The notes under the pieces were generated by a model. It was not told where the DNA came from and made no database searches. It saw only the letters and a list, made by a program, of their open reading frames with translations. A stretch of 64,000 bases of DNA from Bacillota bacterium. GTDB lineage: Bacteria; Bacillota; Clostridia; Acetivibrionales; DSM-27016. The position numbers and the translations under genes were made by a program. The stretch spans positions 62,001 through 126,000 of the forward strand of contig JAEWDM010000024.1 in assembly GCA_023390115.1 (NCBI GenBank). The letters run 5' to 3'. Shown here piece by piece: positions 17,635 to 25,586 of the stretch (the first letter of the stretch is position 1; each line of letters opens with the position of its first letter).

Positions 17635-17810
17635 GTGTATACGGGCAGATAATAGCTATTCTGATTGTTGCATGGGCAAGTATATATACGTTTTCATATG
17701 CCATATGGACCTGTAAAAGGAAAAATATACTGGGGGGAATTACGCTTATGCTTCTGGCACTGGCGATAGTAGTACTGCCTATTTGCTCAATTGTTTTTTG
17801 GATTAATTAA
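17631..17810 (+). CDS. Small two-TM protein, D-subunit-like gene of the germination operon
   Basis: A 59-codon gene begins at ATG 17631, overlapping the C-subunit stop by four bases. It encodes two hydrophobic helices (about 5-24 and 36-56) joined by a basic turn WTCKRKN. Small two-TM proteins called D subunits are known beside some gerA-type operons and modulate receptor function; size, topology and coupling all agree here. There is no homology evidence beyond that. It is a different protein from the lipoprotein GerD. Confidence 0.75.
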   Translation: MSVYGQIIAILIVAWASIYTFSYAIWTCKRKNILGGITLMLLALAIVVLPICSIVFWIN

Positions 17811-17892
17811 CAAAGGAAAGCATACTTTCATATTATTAACTATAGTATTCCTGATTAAATTCTTATATAACGGGGAGGGGAGAGTTAATAGT

Positions 17893-19611
17893 ATGAGCAT
17901 AAATAATAATATATTGGTTTCTCCGCCGGTCCAGTCCTGCAGCCCCACAAACACGCAAAGGTATATTATGGCGAAATATGCTTTGCTGGAGCGGGGCCGT
18001 CCTGAGGATATAAATAATGTTTTTCAGCTTATGTCTCCGCCCGCAAGCATTACATCCATTGCCGCACCGGGACAATGCAAGAATATAAAAGTAGCAATAA
18101 TAGGCGCCGGTCTGGCAGGGCTTTCGGCAGCATTCGAGCTGAGAAGAGCGGGCTTTGATATAACCATATTTGAAGCGGAGGAAGGCAGGGTAGGCGGAAG
18201 GGTATACACTTATTATTTTGATAAAAACAAAGAGCTGTATGGAGAATTGGGCGCCATGCGCATTCCGGTTACTCATGAGACGGCTTGGCATTACATAAAT
18301 CTCTTCAGGCTGGAAACCAGGCCTTTTGTACAGAACAATCCAAATGCATTTATTTATTTAAGAGACACAAGGGTGAGAAATGATCCTCTGGGCAGAAATG
18401 TAATGGAGTATATATACCCTAAATATTTCCTGAATGAGCGGGAGAGAAATACTCCGTGGCAAAAGCTGTATTATTATGCACTTGAAAGCCCGCTGCTCTG
18501 TGCATCACCTGAAGAAAGAAGAGAGCTGCTTGAGGTCAAGCCCTTTTATAACAAATATATAGTTTATTGGGACTTCCAGGGAATAAGAAAAATAATGGAG
18601 GCGGCAGGACTTACCAACGCAGCAATAAGTATGCTTTCCAGCCTCTCTCCGCTGGCCGGTTCAAACTTATACAATAGCTATGTTGATATCGCGCAGGCAA
18701 ATTATCCTGCCAACCTGTCATTTTTATATGAAATCCCCGGAGGAACCTCAAGGCTTGCAGACGCATTTCGTGACTCCTTAACAGATGTTAATCCTGCGGG
18801 GCATTATCCGGGAGCCGATATTGCAGGCCTGGGAAAGGTAATATGGAAAATGGGAAGTCCTGTAACGGGGATTTACTATGAGGGTGAAAAGGTAAGACTG
18901 TCGTATCTGGACAGAAAAACAGGAAATACACCGCAGTGCCGCTTTGATTATGTCGTGTGTGCCATACCGTTTTCGGCGCTGCGTAACGTACAAATAGAAC
19001 CTGTTTTCAGCGGGCTGAAAATGCAGGCCATCAAGGAGGTAAACTATATAGATTCAATGAAATGCATTATGCTTTGCAGGAGGCGGTTTTGGGAGGAGGG
19101 CGGAGCCGATCGGAGAATAATAGGAGGGGGATCGTATACCGACCTTCCGGTACAGACTATATGGTATCCTTCCGGTTCTTCAAGTTGCTGTTACAATAAT
19201 TATAGCTCTGCGGAAAAGCCGGGGGTGCTGTTGGCTTCATACAACTATAACCTTGACTCAGTCAGGCTGGGCAACCTTCCTGAGAGCTTGCGGTTTAGTG
19301 AGATAAAGCATGAAGTGGAGAGGGTCAACGGGCTTCCCGGAGGATATCTTGATAATATTGTAATTGAGTCAAAAACTATTGATTGGAGCAGAAATCCATG
19401 GACGAGAGGCGCTCTTTGCTTCTTTTCGCCTCAGCAAAAAAGGATATTCTCATATGCGATGACTCTGCCGGAGTATAATAGAAGAGTATATTTTGCAGGT
19501 GATCATATTTCGGCTGTGCACAGGTGGATTCAGGGAGCGCTTCAAAGTGGAATGAAGGCCGCAAACGATATTGCGTGTGCCTGCAGGGAAAGTATTCCTT
19601 ACAAGCATTAA
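17893..19611 (+). CDS. FAD-dependent amine oxidase
   Basis: This protein of about 572 aa is a flavin monoamine oxidase-type enzyme. The dinucleotide-binding motif GAGLAGLSAA lies at about residues 71-80, followed by the FAD-contact block GRVGGRVYT. A C-terminal segment reading FAGDHISAVHRWIQGAL closes the FAD site. Before the FAD fold there is an N-terminal extension of about 65 residues without a signal peptide. The start at ATG 17893 follows a GGGGAGGGGAG site and lies after the small germination gene. Plausible substrates are an L-amino acid or polyamine. Any link to spores rests only on position. Confidence 0.85.
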   Translation: MSINNNILVSPPVQSCSPTNTQRYIMAKYALLERGRPEDINNVFQLMSPPASITSIAAPGQCKNIKVAIIGAGLAGLSAAFELRRAGFDITIFEAEEGRVGGRVYTYYFDKNKELYGELGAMRIPVTHETAWHYINLFRLETRPFVQNNPNAFIYLRDTRVRNDPLGRNVMEYIYPKYFLNERERNTPWQKLYYYALESPLLCASPEERRELLEVKPFYNKYIVYWDFQGIRKIMEAAGLTNAAISMLSSLSPLAGSNLYNSYVDIAQANYPANLSFLYEIPGGTSRLADAFRDSLTDVNPAGHYPGADIAGLGKVIWKMGSPVTGIYYEGEKVRLSYLDRKTGNTPQCRFDYVVCAIPFSALRNVQIEPVFSGLKMQAIKEVNYIDSMKCIMLCRRRFWEEGGADRRIIGGGSYTDLPVQTIWYPSGSSSCCYNNYSSAEKPGVLLASYNYNLDSVRLGNLPESLRFSEIKHEVERVNGLPGGYLDNIVIESKTIDWSRNPWTRGALCFFSPQQKRIFSYAMTLPEYNRRVYFAGDHISAVHRWIQGALQSGMKAANDIACACRESIPYKH

Positions 19612-19685
19612 AATTTGAAAAAACTCAAGCTAATTGATAAAATAATATATGTACAAAAATTAAAATGTAGAAGAGGTTGGACGGG

Positions 19686-20135
19686 ATGAAAGAGACGGGC
19701 AGTTATACGGAAGTATTAAGGCGGGAGGGCTTAAGAAATACAAAGCACAGGAATTCAATTCTGGAGACTATTGAAGGAAGCGGAAAGCCTGTAACTGCTG
19801 AGGAAATTTTTTTGGATCTGAAGGGCAAGAATATTTCCATAAATCTCTCCTCCGTTTATAGAGCTCTGGATATCCTCGTGCTTAAAGAGGTGGTGGTAAA
19901 ATCCACTATAGCAGATAGCAGCAGCGCATTTTTTGAGATTAATAAAAGGGAGCATAAGCACCATTTGATATGCTCGGGATGCAAAAAAATGTTTCCGGTA
20001 GACGGGTGTCCGCTGGAGGAATACGAAAAGCTGCTGCAGGACAAAACGGGTTTCGATGTTACAGGACACAGGCTTGAAATTTATGGATACTGCCATGACT
20101 GTAAGGAAGAGAAAAAATATTTTCCTAATGAGTGA
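19686..20135 (+). CDS. Fur/PerR-family metalloregulator
   Basis: This 149-aa protein has an N-terminal winged helix (about 10-80, with a recognition region in ISINLSSVYRALDIL) and a metal-binding dimerisation domain. The REHKHHLICSGC segment and a second CHDC pair near the C-terminus give the two CxxC motifs of a structural zinc site. The start is ATG 19686; an in-frame TTG lies nine bases upstream. It could be a Zur-, Fur- or PerR-type sensor; the metal is not resolved. Confidence 0.88.
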   Translation: MKETGSYTEVLRREGLRNTKHRNSILETIEGSGKPVTAEEIFLDLKGKNISINLSSVYRALDILVLKEVVVKSTIADSSSAFFEINKREHKHHLICSGCKKMFPVDGCPLEEYEKLLQDKTGFDVTGHRLEIYGYCHDCKEEKKYFPNE

Positions 20136-20235
20136 AAATGTATGTTCAAAGCGTATGAAAGATGTTAAAATATTAATGCACTTACTTGGTCAATAGCGTA
20201 GATTTAAGCTGCACTATATAAGGAGGTAAGGTGAA

Positions 20236-20376
20236 ATGGAAAAATGCTGTATTGTTTGCCATAAACAAACTGAGGACATAGACCAGTTTACCGGACTGTG
20301 CTATGAATGTATGGAATGGAGTATAGACAATTTTCCTGAATATGAGGATGATTTTGACAGTGAAGCCGAGGTTTAA
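20236..20376 (+). CDS. 46-aa double-CxxC zinc-ribbon-like protein
   Basis: A perfect AGGAGG precedes ATG 20236. The product has CCIVC near the N-terminus and CYECM about 15 residues later, giving a likely four-cysteine zinc site, followed by a very acidic tail (EYEDDFDSEAE). The length, strong ribosome site and immediate terminator support a real gene. The function is unknown. Confidence 0.7.
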   Translation: MEKCCIVCHKQTEDIDQFTGLCYECMEWSIDNFPEYEDDFDSEAEV

Positions 20377-20391
20377 ACCTTGGCTTATATT
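20363..20391 (+). terminator. Terminator overlapping the stop of the 46-aa gene
   Basis: AAGCCGAGGTTT pairs with AAACCTTGGCTT and is followed by ATATTTTTCTT. The hairpin contains the last codons and the stop codon of the preceding gene. Confidence 0.75.
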
Positions 20392-20836
20392 TTTCTTAAA
20401 TAGGTCAGCAAAAAAATATTATATATGTCATTAATATAAGCAATCTTATTTATTGGAGTTTGCATTAAGCGCACATAAAAAATAAAAAATATCCATAAAA
20501 ATTTAGAAAAAGCATTGATTTTTTATTAAATATAAAGTATTATATATATTGTATTAAAATATTGTATTAAAATAAAGTAAGTAACACAAAGATGTAAATA
20601 TATTATAATATGTCATAAATAATGACTTTAATAGTTGTGAATTATGACATAAATGCTTGAGGCGAGACTCTCTATTAAAAGCCTTTGACCGGCAATAGCA
20701 AGGGTGTAAGGCTTTTGTGAAAATGTTAACCCCATCTTTAAATACATTTTTCAGGGCTTCAGCACGGAGACTGAAGTCCTGAAAATACCTTTTAAAAATA
20801 CCGGCCTGATATTTTTAGAAAACAAAGGATTTTATA
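20392..20836. other. 445-base AT-rich non-coding stretch with several dyads
   Basis: I see no convincing gene here. The stretch holds an AT-rich half, a 15-base palindrome GTCATAAATAATGAC at 20612-20626 with a further inverted copy (TTATGACATAA) at 20642-20652, then a hairpin-forming segment. In that segment AAAAGCCTT at about 20676-20684 pairs with AAGGCTTTT at about 20707-20715 around a 22-base GC-rich loop. The strong hairpin at 20748-20785 follows. This could be a small structured RNA, but it matches no riboswitch class that I know. Confidence 0.5.
20748..20785. terminator. Strong hairpin between convergent units
   Basis: TTTCAGGGCTTCAG and CTGAAGTCCTGAAA form a stem of about 15 bp (one G-U pair) around a short loop. 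It lies between the plus-strand small gene and the 3' end of the minus-strand coat-like gene, so it may terminate either. Confidence 0.7.
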
Positions 20837-21385
20837 TTAATACATTGGATAGCCGCTGTAGCTTCTTCCATAATATCCCGGGTATCCGAAGCCTCCTCCG
20901 AAGCCTCCTCCGTAGAAACCGGGATGCCCAAAGAATGGACGCCTTCTGCGAAGCAGCTCTCTTATAAGAAGTATGCCTGCCAGATCTCTCAGCACGCGCC
21001 TTCCTCCAAAGCCGAATTGCCTGTTCTTTTCTTTTTCTATCTCTTTTTCTTTTTCCTTCTCGGCACCCTTTTCCTTTGAAATTTCTTTAACATTATCCTT
21101 TACATTTGCTTCCACATTTGCATTTGCCTCTATATTTGCCTCCACATTTGCTTCCACGTTTTTATATATATTGTCTATCATGCTCTCTAAGTGAGCCTTG
21201 TTGGGGCAATACATATCTCCGTAATTCGAAACCATGTTATTGCACTCATTCTCTACCATCGGCTGGACAATATGATAGGTTTGAGGATACATATTTTCCA
21301 ATTCCTCATCCGGCATTGTTGCCATAGGAGAATACTGCTGAGGCATACTCATCATTTGCATATAATTAGGATTAAAGCTCTGCAT
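20837..21385 (-). CDS. Coat-like low-complexity protein with VEAN repeats and a Gly/Tyr tail
   Basis: This 182-aa protein has three parts: a Met/Gln/Pro-rich N-terminus, a central stretch (about 75-125) of near-tandem VEAN/IEAN units running into a Lys/Glu-rich coiled coil, and a C-terminus with GRRVLRDLAG, an RRRR cluster and Gly/Tyr-rich repeats ending in YPMY. No catalytic domain is visible. Gly/Tyr-rich ends of this kind are common in spore coat and inner-coat proteins, so a coat role is the best guess. Good AGGGGAGG-type signals precede the ATG on the minus strand. Confidence 0.65.
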   Translation of the reverse strand: MQSFNPNYMQMMSMPQQYSPMATMPDEELENMYPQTYHIVQPMVENECNNMVSNYGDMYCPNKAHLESMIDNIYKNVEANVEANIEANANVEANVKDNVKEISKEKGAEKEKEKEIEKEKNRQFGFGGRRVLRDLAGILLIRELLRRRRPFFGHPGFYGGGFGGGFGYPGYYGRSYSGYPMY

Positions 21386-21523
21386 AGATAAACCTCCCCT
21401 AAATATAATAGTTACAGTTAATCGTTTGTCTGCATACTACATATTATGAGTGCATAAACGTTTAGGTTACAAAAAAGTCGTTAATTATGTTAACGTGCAT
21501 GAGCTTATGCTTAAAATATAGGC

Positions 21524-21718
21524 TTATTTCAGCTTACTTAGCTTTTCCTGATAGAGTTGTATCTGGCTTTCTAAAAACCTTCTTTCATTTGCCGCATCAT
21601 CCTGTTCTTCTTTAAGGGCTGAGATTGCCAGAAGCAGTGCGAGGAGATCGCCTATTACTGCAAACAATGCTGCCATAATTGCAATTTTAAGAGGATCAAG
21701 CTTATCTAAGCAAGGCAT
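21524..21718 (-). CDS. Small membrane protein with C-terminal coiled coil
   Basis: This 64-aa protein has one long hydrophobic helix (about 10-34) followed by an acidic and Gln-rich helix. ATG 21718 follows GGGAG at good spacing; an ATG 24 bases upstream has none. It is short, but the codon pattern and ribosome site support it. The function is unknown; its neighbour is the coat-like gene. Confidence 0.6.
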   Translation of the reverse strand: MPCLDKLDPLKIAIMAALFAVIGDLLALLLAISALKEEQDDAANERRFLESQIQLYQEKLSKLK

Positions 21719-21823
21719 ATATGAACTCCCAAACAATATCATAATAACAGTTATATGCTGTAAAAAAAAATTTGTTAAAGCAGCGGGGCAAATTTATAGT
21801 AGGCATTGAATGCTTCAGATTTC

Positions 21824-22714
21824 TTACATGTAGCAAAACTTTTTGCGGAATTCTCCGGGAGTAAGCTTCACCTTCTTTTTAAAAACATAGCTGAAATACG
21901 GAATATTTTCAAAGCCGCAGCTTAGTGCAATTTCCGCTATGGAAAAATTAGTTTTGACCAAAAGCTCCTTGGATTTTTCCAACCTCTTTTTTGTAATATA
22001 CTCTATGGGGGAAACCCCCATAGAGGCTGTAAAAACCTTGTGAAAATGGCTGGGGCTCAAATTTGCTATTTTGCTTAAAGCATTAAGTGTAAGCTTTTGC
22101 TCTATATTGCCATGAATATGCTCGATAACCAGATCTATTGATTTGTTGTGGGAAGAATAGGGATAAGTGCTTCTGGTAATAAAATTGTTTACATCCATGT
22201 ACAGATGATACAGTATTTGCAGCATGTATGATTTCAATAAAAGGTCTGAAATCTGGGAATGGTTTATAAATTCCTTTAATACATGATCAAAAAGGCGGGT
22301 GTATTTTTCGCTTGAGACAGGGGAGAGTACCGTTGGGACTGCTTCGAGAACCGGATTTATATAATAATGCTGAAATTCCTGAGGCTTATGAAAGTCATAG
22401 TTGTCGGCATCCTTTCTTAGATCTCCCCTCATATCGAAGCATATGAGATAACAGCAGTAGGGCATAATGCCTTGAGTTTGCTGGCCGGGCTTTCTGAAAA
22501 CTATGTCTCCCTTTTTTATATTGTATATTTTATTGTCTATTTCCATTGAGCCGCAGCTCTCAACAATGAGCTCTAACTCATAGTCATAGACAAATCTTTT
22601 TTCAAGCTTGTGGCCGGCAGGGAAATCCATGCCCTGAAGAAAGAGGCTGCTTTTGATAACTCTCGGGGATATAAGGCCCGTAGCTATAAAAGAGCTTACT
22701 ATACTGGCATCCAT
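21824..22714 (-). CDS. AraC-family transcriptional regulator with cupin sensor domain
   Basis: This 296-aa protein has an N-terminal AraC-type cupin sensor (about 25-150) and two C-terminal helix-turn-helices (about 195-295), including LTLNALSKIANLSPSHFHKVF and the conserved GFENIPYFSYVFKK. ATG 22714 with AGGAG is preferred over an earlier ATG at 22774. It is divergent from the GH94 phosphorylase gene, 223 bases apart, and is the natural candidate to control it in response to the sugar. Confidence 0.87.
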   Translation of the reverse strand: MDASIVSSFIATGLISPRVIKSSLFLQGMDFPAGHKLEKRFVYDYELELIVESCGSMEIDNKIYNIKKGDIVFRKPGQQTQGIMPYCCYLICFDMRGDLRKDADNYDFHKPQEFQHYYINPVLEAVPTVLSPVSSEKYTRLFDHVLKEFINHSQISDLLLKSYMLQILYHLYMDVNNFITRSTYPYSSHNKSIDLVIEHIHGNIEQKLTLNALSKIANLSPSHFHKVFTASMGVSPIEYITKKRLEKSKELLVKTNFSIAEIALSCGFENIPYFSYVFKKKVKLTPGEFRKKFCYM

Positions 22715-22937
22715 TTTACATTCTCCTCTTTTTTGTTTGGGGGCACTTTCAGGGTAATCCCAAGCAGCGTTCATTTTAGCTGGTAAAATAAGCCTGACGC
22801 CTCCTCGCGTTTAATAAGATTTTGAAATAAATAATAAAATTTTGGATAGATTTTATAGCTCTATAGCTATATTATATAAGTAATTGTAAGATATGGCAAA
22901 CTGTAAAGCAAAATGATTTTTTGAAAGGGGACAAAAA

Positions 22938-25298
22938 ATGAGATATGGGTATTTTGACAAAAAGGAACGCGAGTATGTGATAACGAGACCCGATACTCCC
23001 ACTCCCTGGATTAACTACATAGGCATGGGAAGGTATGGGGGAATTGTTTCAAATACAGGCGGGGGCTACAGCTTCGACAGGGATCCTCAAAACAGAAGAA
23101 TAACAAGGTACAGGTATAATAATATTCCCATGGACAGACCCGGAAGGTATATTTATATAAGGGATGCTGTCAGCGGAGAATACTGGAATCCGGGATGGCA
23201 GCCGGTACAAAGGCAATTGGACAGCTACTGCTGCAGGCATGGTCTGGGATATACCGTTTTACAGAGTGAGAATAAGGGGGTATCGTCAGAGGTTACTTAT
23301 TTTGTTCCCGATGATAAAAATTTTGAGGTATGGCTTGTAAAGCTTAAAAATTTGACTGGGACACCAAGAAATCTTCAGGTATTTTCATATGCGGAGTTTT
23401 GCTTCTGGGACGCAATAAGGGATCAGCAGAATATTGACTGGTGCCAGCAGATTAACCAATGCAGATATGAGGATCAAATAATAGTCTACTATCCTCACGA
23501 GTTTGAGCAGAGCATGGAGGGGGCTTTTGTTGCTTCGGGGGAAGAGGTCGCAAGCTATGATGCGAGCCTGGAGGCCTTTATAGGAAAATACAGGTCTGAG
23601 TCAAATCCAATAGCGGTAGAAATGGGAGCCTGCTCAAATTCAATGTCCTACAGGATGAATGGGGTGGGTGCGTTTTGTGTAAATGTGGAGCTTCAAAAAA
23701 ATGAAGAGCGTGAAATGGTATTTATTCTGGGCTCCGCACAGGACAGAAGCAAAATAAGGGAGGAAATACGCCCGTATCTGCGTCCTGAATTTGCACGTGA
23801 TTCTCTCCGGAGGCTGAAGAAATATTGGAGCAGCTATCTTGATAAGCTCTATGTAGAGACTCCTGACGAGGACATGAATTTGTTTGTAAACCTGTGGAAT
23901 CAATACCAGTGCAAGGTTACCTTCAACTGGTCCCGGTTTGTGTCCCTTTATCAAACGGGTCTTGGAAGGGGAATGGGCTTTAGGGACAGCGCGCAGGATA
24001 TCATGGGAGTAATGCATGCGATTCCTGATGAGGCAAAGGGACTTATTATCAATATACTCAAATGCCAGTACACTGACGGAAGGGCATATCACCTGTATTT
24101 CCCGCTTACGGGAAGCGGTGGGGAGGGAGATGCTCCCATTAAGAAATTCGATTGGTATTCGGATGATCATTTGTGGATTATTATGTCTGTTGATGACTAT
24201 ATAAAGGAAACAGGGGATTTTAATTTTCTTGATATGGAGATCCCTTACAACGATAAGCAGACCGTTGGAACCGTTTGGGAGCATATGTGCCGGGCGATTG
24301 AATTCACAGGGGCAAATCTGGGACCCAATAGGCTGGCCCTTGCGGGAAGGGCGGATTGGAACGACACTCTCAATCTCGATATGGGAAACGGTATAGCCGA
24401 GAGTGTGTTCACATCAATGCTGTACTGCAATGTGCTTAATACAATGATTGAGCTTTGCAGCTACCTTGGCAGGGGTGAAGACTCAATAAAGTATACCGGA
24501 CTGTTTAACGACATGAAGGAGGCAATAAACGCCTCGTGCTGGGATGGGGAATGGTATAAGAGGGCATTTGACGACATGGGGATGCCGCTGGGTTCTAAGA
24601 CCTGTGAGTACGGAAAGATATATATAAATTCCCAATCATGGGCTGTTCTTGGAAGGGTGGCGACTGAAGAGTATGCCAAAAAGTGTCTTGAATCGGTGGA
24701 TAAATACTTAAATTCGGAATATGGAATTGCGACGGTATATCCTGCCTACAGGCAGTTTGATGAGTCAAAGGGAGGTATTACTACTTATCCTCCCGGAGCA
24801 AAGGAAAACGGAGGCATATTCCTTCATACAAACCCCTGGGTTATGATAGCCAATATAATGATTGGCAAGGGAGACAGGGCTTTTAAATATTACAAGCAGA
24901 TTCTTCCTGCTACGAGAAATGACGCGGCGGAGCTTCTTGAGGTTGAGCCTTATGTATATCCGCAGAATATTCTGGGCAAGGAGCATCCTCAGTTCGGTAC
25001 CGGCAGGAATTCGTGGCTCTCGGGAACGGCAGCATGGAATATGCTGGCATCGTCCAGATACATCCTGGGTATTCGCCAGGGCTATGATTGTCTTACGGTA
25101 GATCCGTGCATCCCTTCGGAATGGGATGGCTTTAAAGCAAAGAGGGTTTTCAGAGGAGCGGTATATAATATTGAGGTAAAAAATCCTGACAAGGTATCGA
25201 AGGGTGTGCATAAGCTCATTGTGGATGGCAGCGAAACGGATAAAATACCTGTGTTTGACAAGGGCACCACGCATTCCGTAGAAGTAATTATGGGATGA
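22938..25298 (+). CDS. GH94 glycoside phosphorylase, cellobiose-phosphorylase-like
   Basis: This 786-aa protein fits the GH94 family (about 800 aa): an N-terminal beta-sandwich with the typical opening YGYFDKKEREYVITRP...TPWINYIG, an (alpha/alpha)6 barrel and a C-terminal sheet domain. The catalytic-acid motif is the DWND at residues 473-476, and the phosphate/sugar-binding GRGMGFRDSAQD is intact. It has no signal peptide. The enzyme splits a beta-glucosidic disaccharide with phosphate into a sugar and sugar-1-phosphate in the cytoplasm, saving ATP. Cellobiose is the likeliest substrate; laminaribiose or a related disaccharide is possible. Confidence 0.88.
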   Translation: MRYGYFDKKEREYVITRPDTPTPWINYIGMGRYGGIVSNTGGGYSFDRDPQNRRITRYRYNNIPMDRPGRYIYIRDAVSGEYWNPGWQPVQRQLDSYCCRHGLGYTVLQSENKGVSSEVTYFVPDDKNFEVWLVKLKNLTGTPRNLQVFSYAEFCFWDAIRDQQNIDWCQQINQCRYEDQIIVYYPHEFEQSMEGAFVASGEEVASYDASLEAFIGKYRSESNPIAVEMGACSNSMSYRMNGVGAFCVNVELQKNEEREMVFILGSAQDRSKIREEIRPYLRPEFARDSLRRLKKYWSSYLDKLYVETPDEDMNLFVNLWNQYQCKVTFNWSRFVSLYQTGLGRGMGFRDSAQDIMGVMHAIPDEAKGLIINILKCQYTDGRAYHLYFPLTGSGGEGDAPIKKFDWYSDDHLWIIMSVDDYIKETGDFNFLDMEIPYNDKQTVGTVWEHMCRAIEFTGANLGPNRLALAGRADWNDTLNLDMGNGIAESVFTSMLYCNVLNTMIELCSYLGRGEDSIKYTGLFNDMKEAINASCWDGEWYKRAFDDMGMPLGSKTCEYGKIYINSQSWAVLGRVATEEYAKKCLESVDKYLNSEYGIATVYPAYRQFDESKGGITTYPPGAKENGGIFLHTNPWVMIANIMIGKGDRAFKYYKQILPATRNDAAELLEVEPYVYPQNILGKEHPQFGTGRNSWLSGTAAWNMLASSRYILGIRQGYDCLTVDPCIPSEWDGFKAKRVFRGAVYNIEVKNPDKVSKGVHKLIVDGSETDKIPVFDKGTTHSVEVIMG

Positions 25299-25332
25299 AA
25301 TTACGTTAAAATTTAATATAATTTCTAAAAGC

Positions 25333-25446
25333 GGGATAGCTTTTACAGGCTTTTTGATATTCACATAAATCCTTCTCCATATTTCATATGGCAGGGGAGA
25401 AGAATTATGATGACGTTCATGCAGCCTGAGGGCTATCCCTTCTGTT
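25333..25446 (+). terminator. Nested hairpin with terminal T-run after the GH94 gene
   Basis: Three nested stems are visible: GGGATAGC (25333-25340) with GCTATCCC (25432-25439), CAGGCT (25346-25351) with AGCCTG (25423-25428), and CTTCTCC (25372-25378) with GGAGAAG (25396-25402), which shares its tip with a CCATAT/ATATGG stem. TTCTGTTTTTT follows. It probably terminates the GH94 transcript, but its size and nesting exceed a simple terminator. The remaining gap to 25586 shows no gene. Confidence 0.6.
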
Positions 25447-25586
25447 TTTTAACAGCAATGTGATGCTTTGCATTTATAAATGTAAAGAAAAGCACATGTT
25501 TTTGTGAAGATTACTTGATTCATTTTTGGGAGTCCATTTGATAAACTGTACCCATATTATTAAAACATATGTGAGGAAGAAGAACA

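Noticed and set aside
20676..20715. Known riboswitch (c-di-GMP, cobalamin or fluoride type)
   Set aside because: The loop and conserved cores of these classes are not present.
21070..21160. Possible CRISPR or DNA tandem repeat array
   Set aside because: The repeats are codon-level VEAN units inside one reading frame, too short and irregular, with no spacers.
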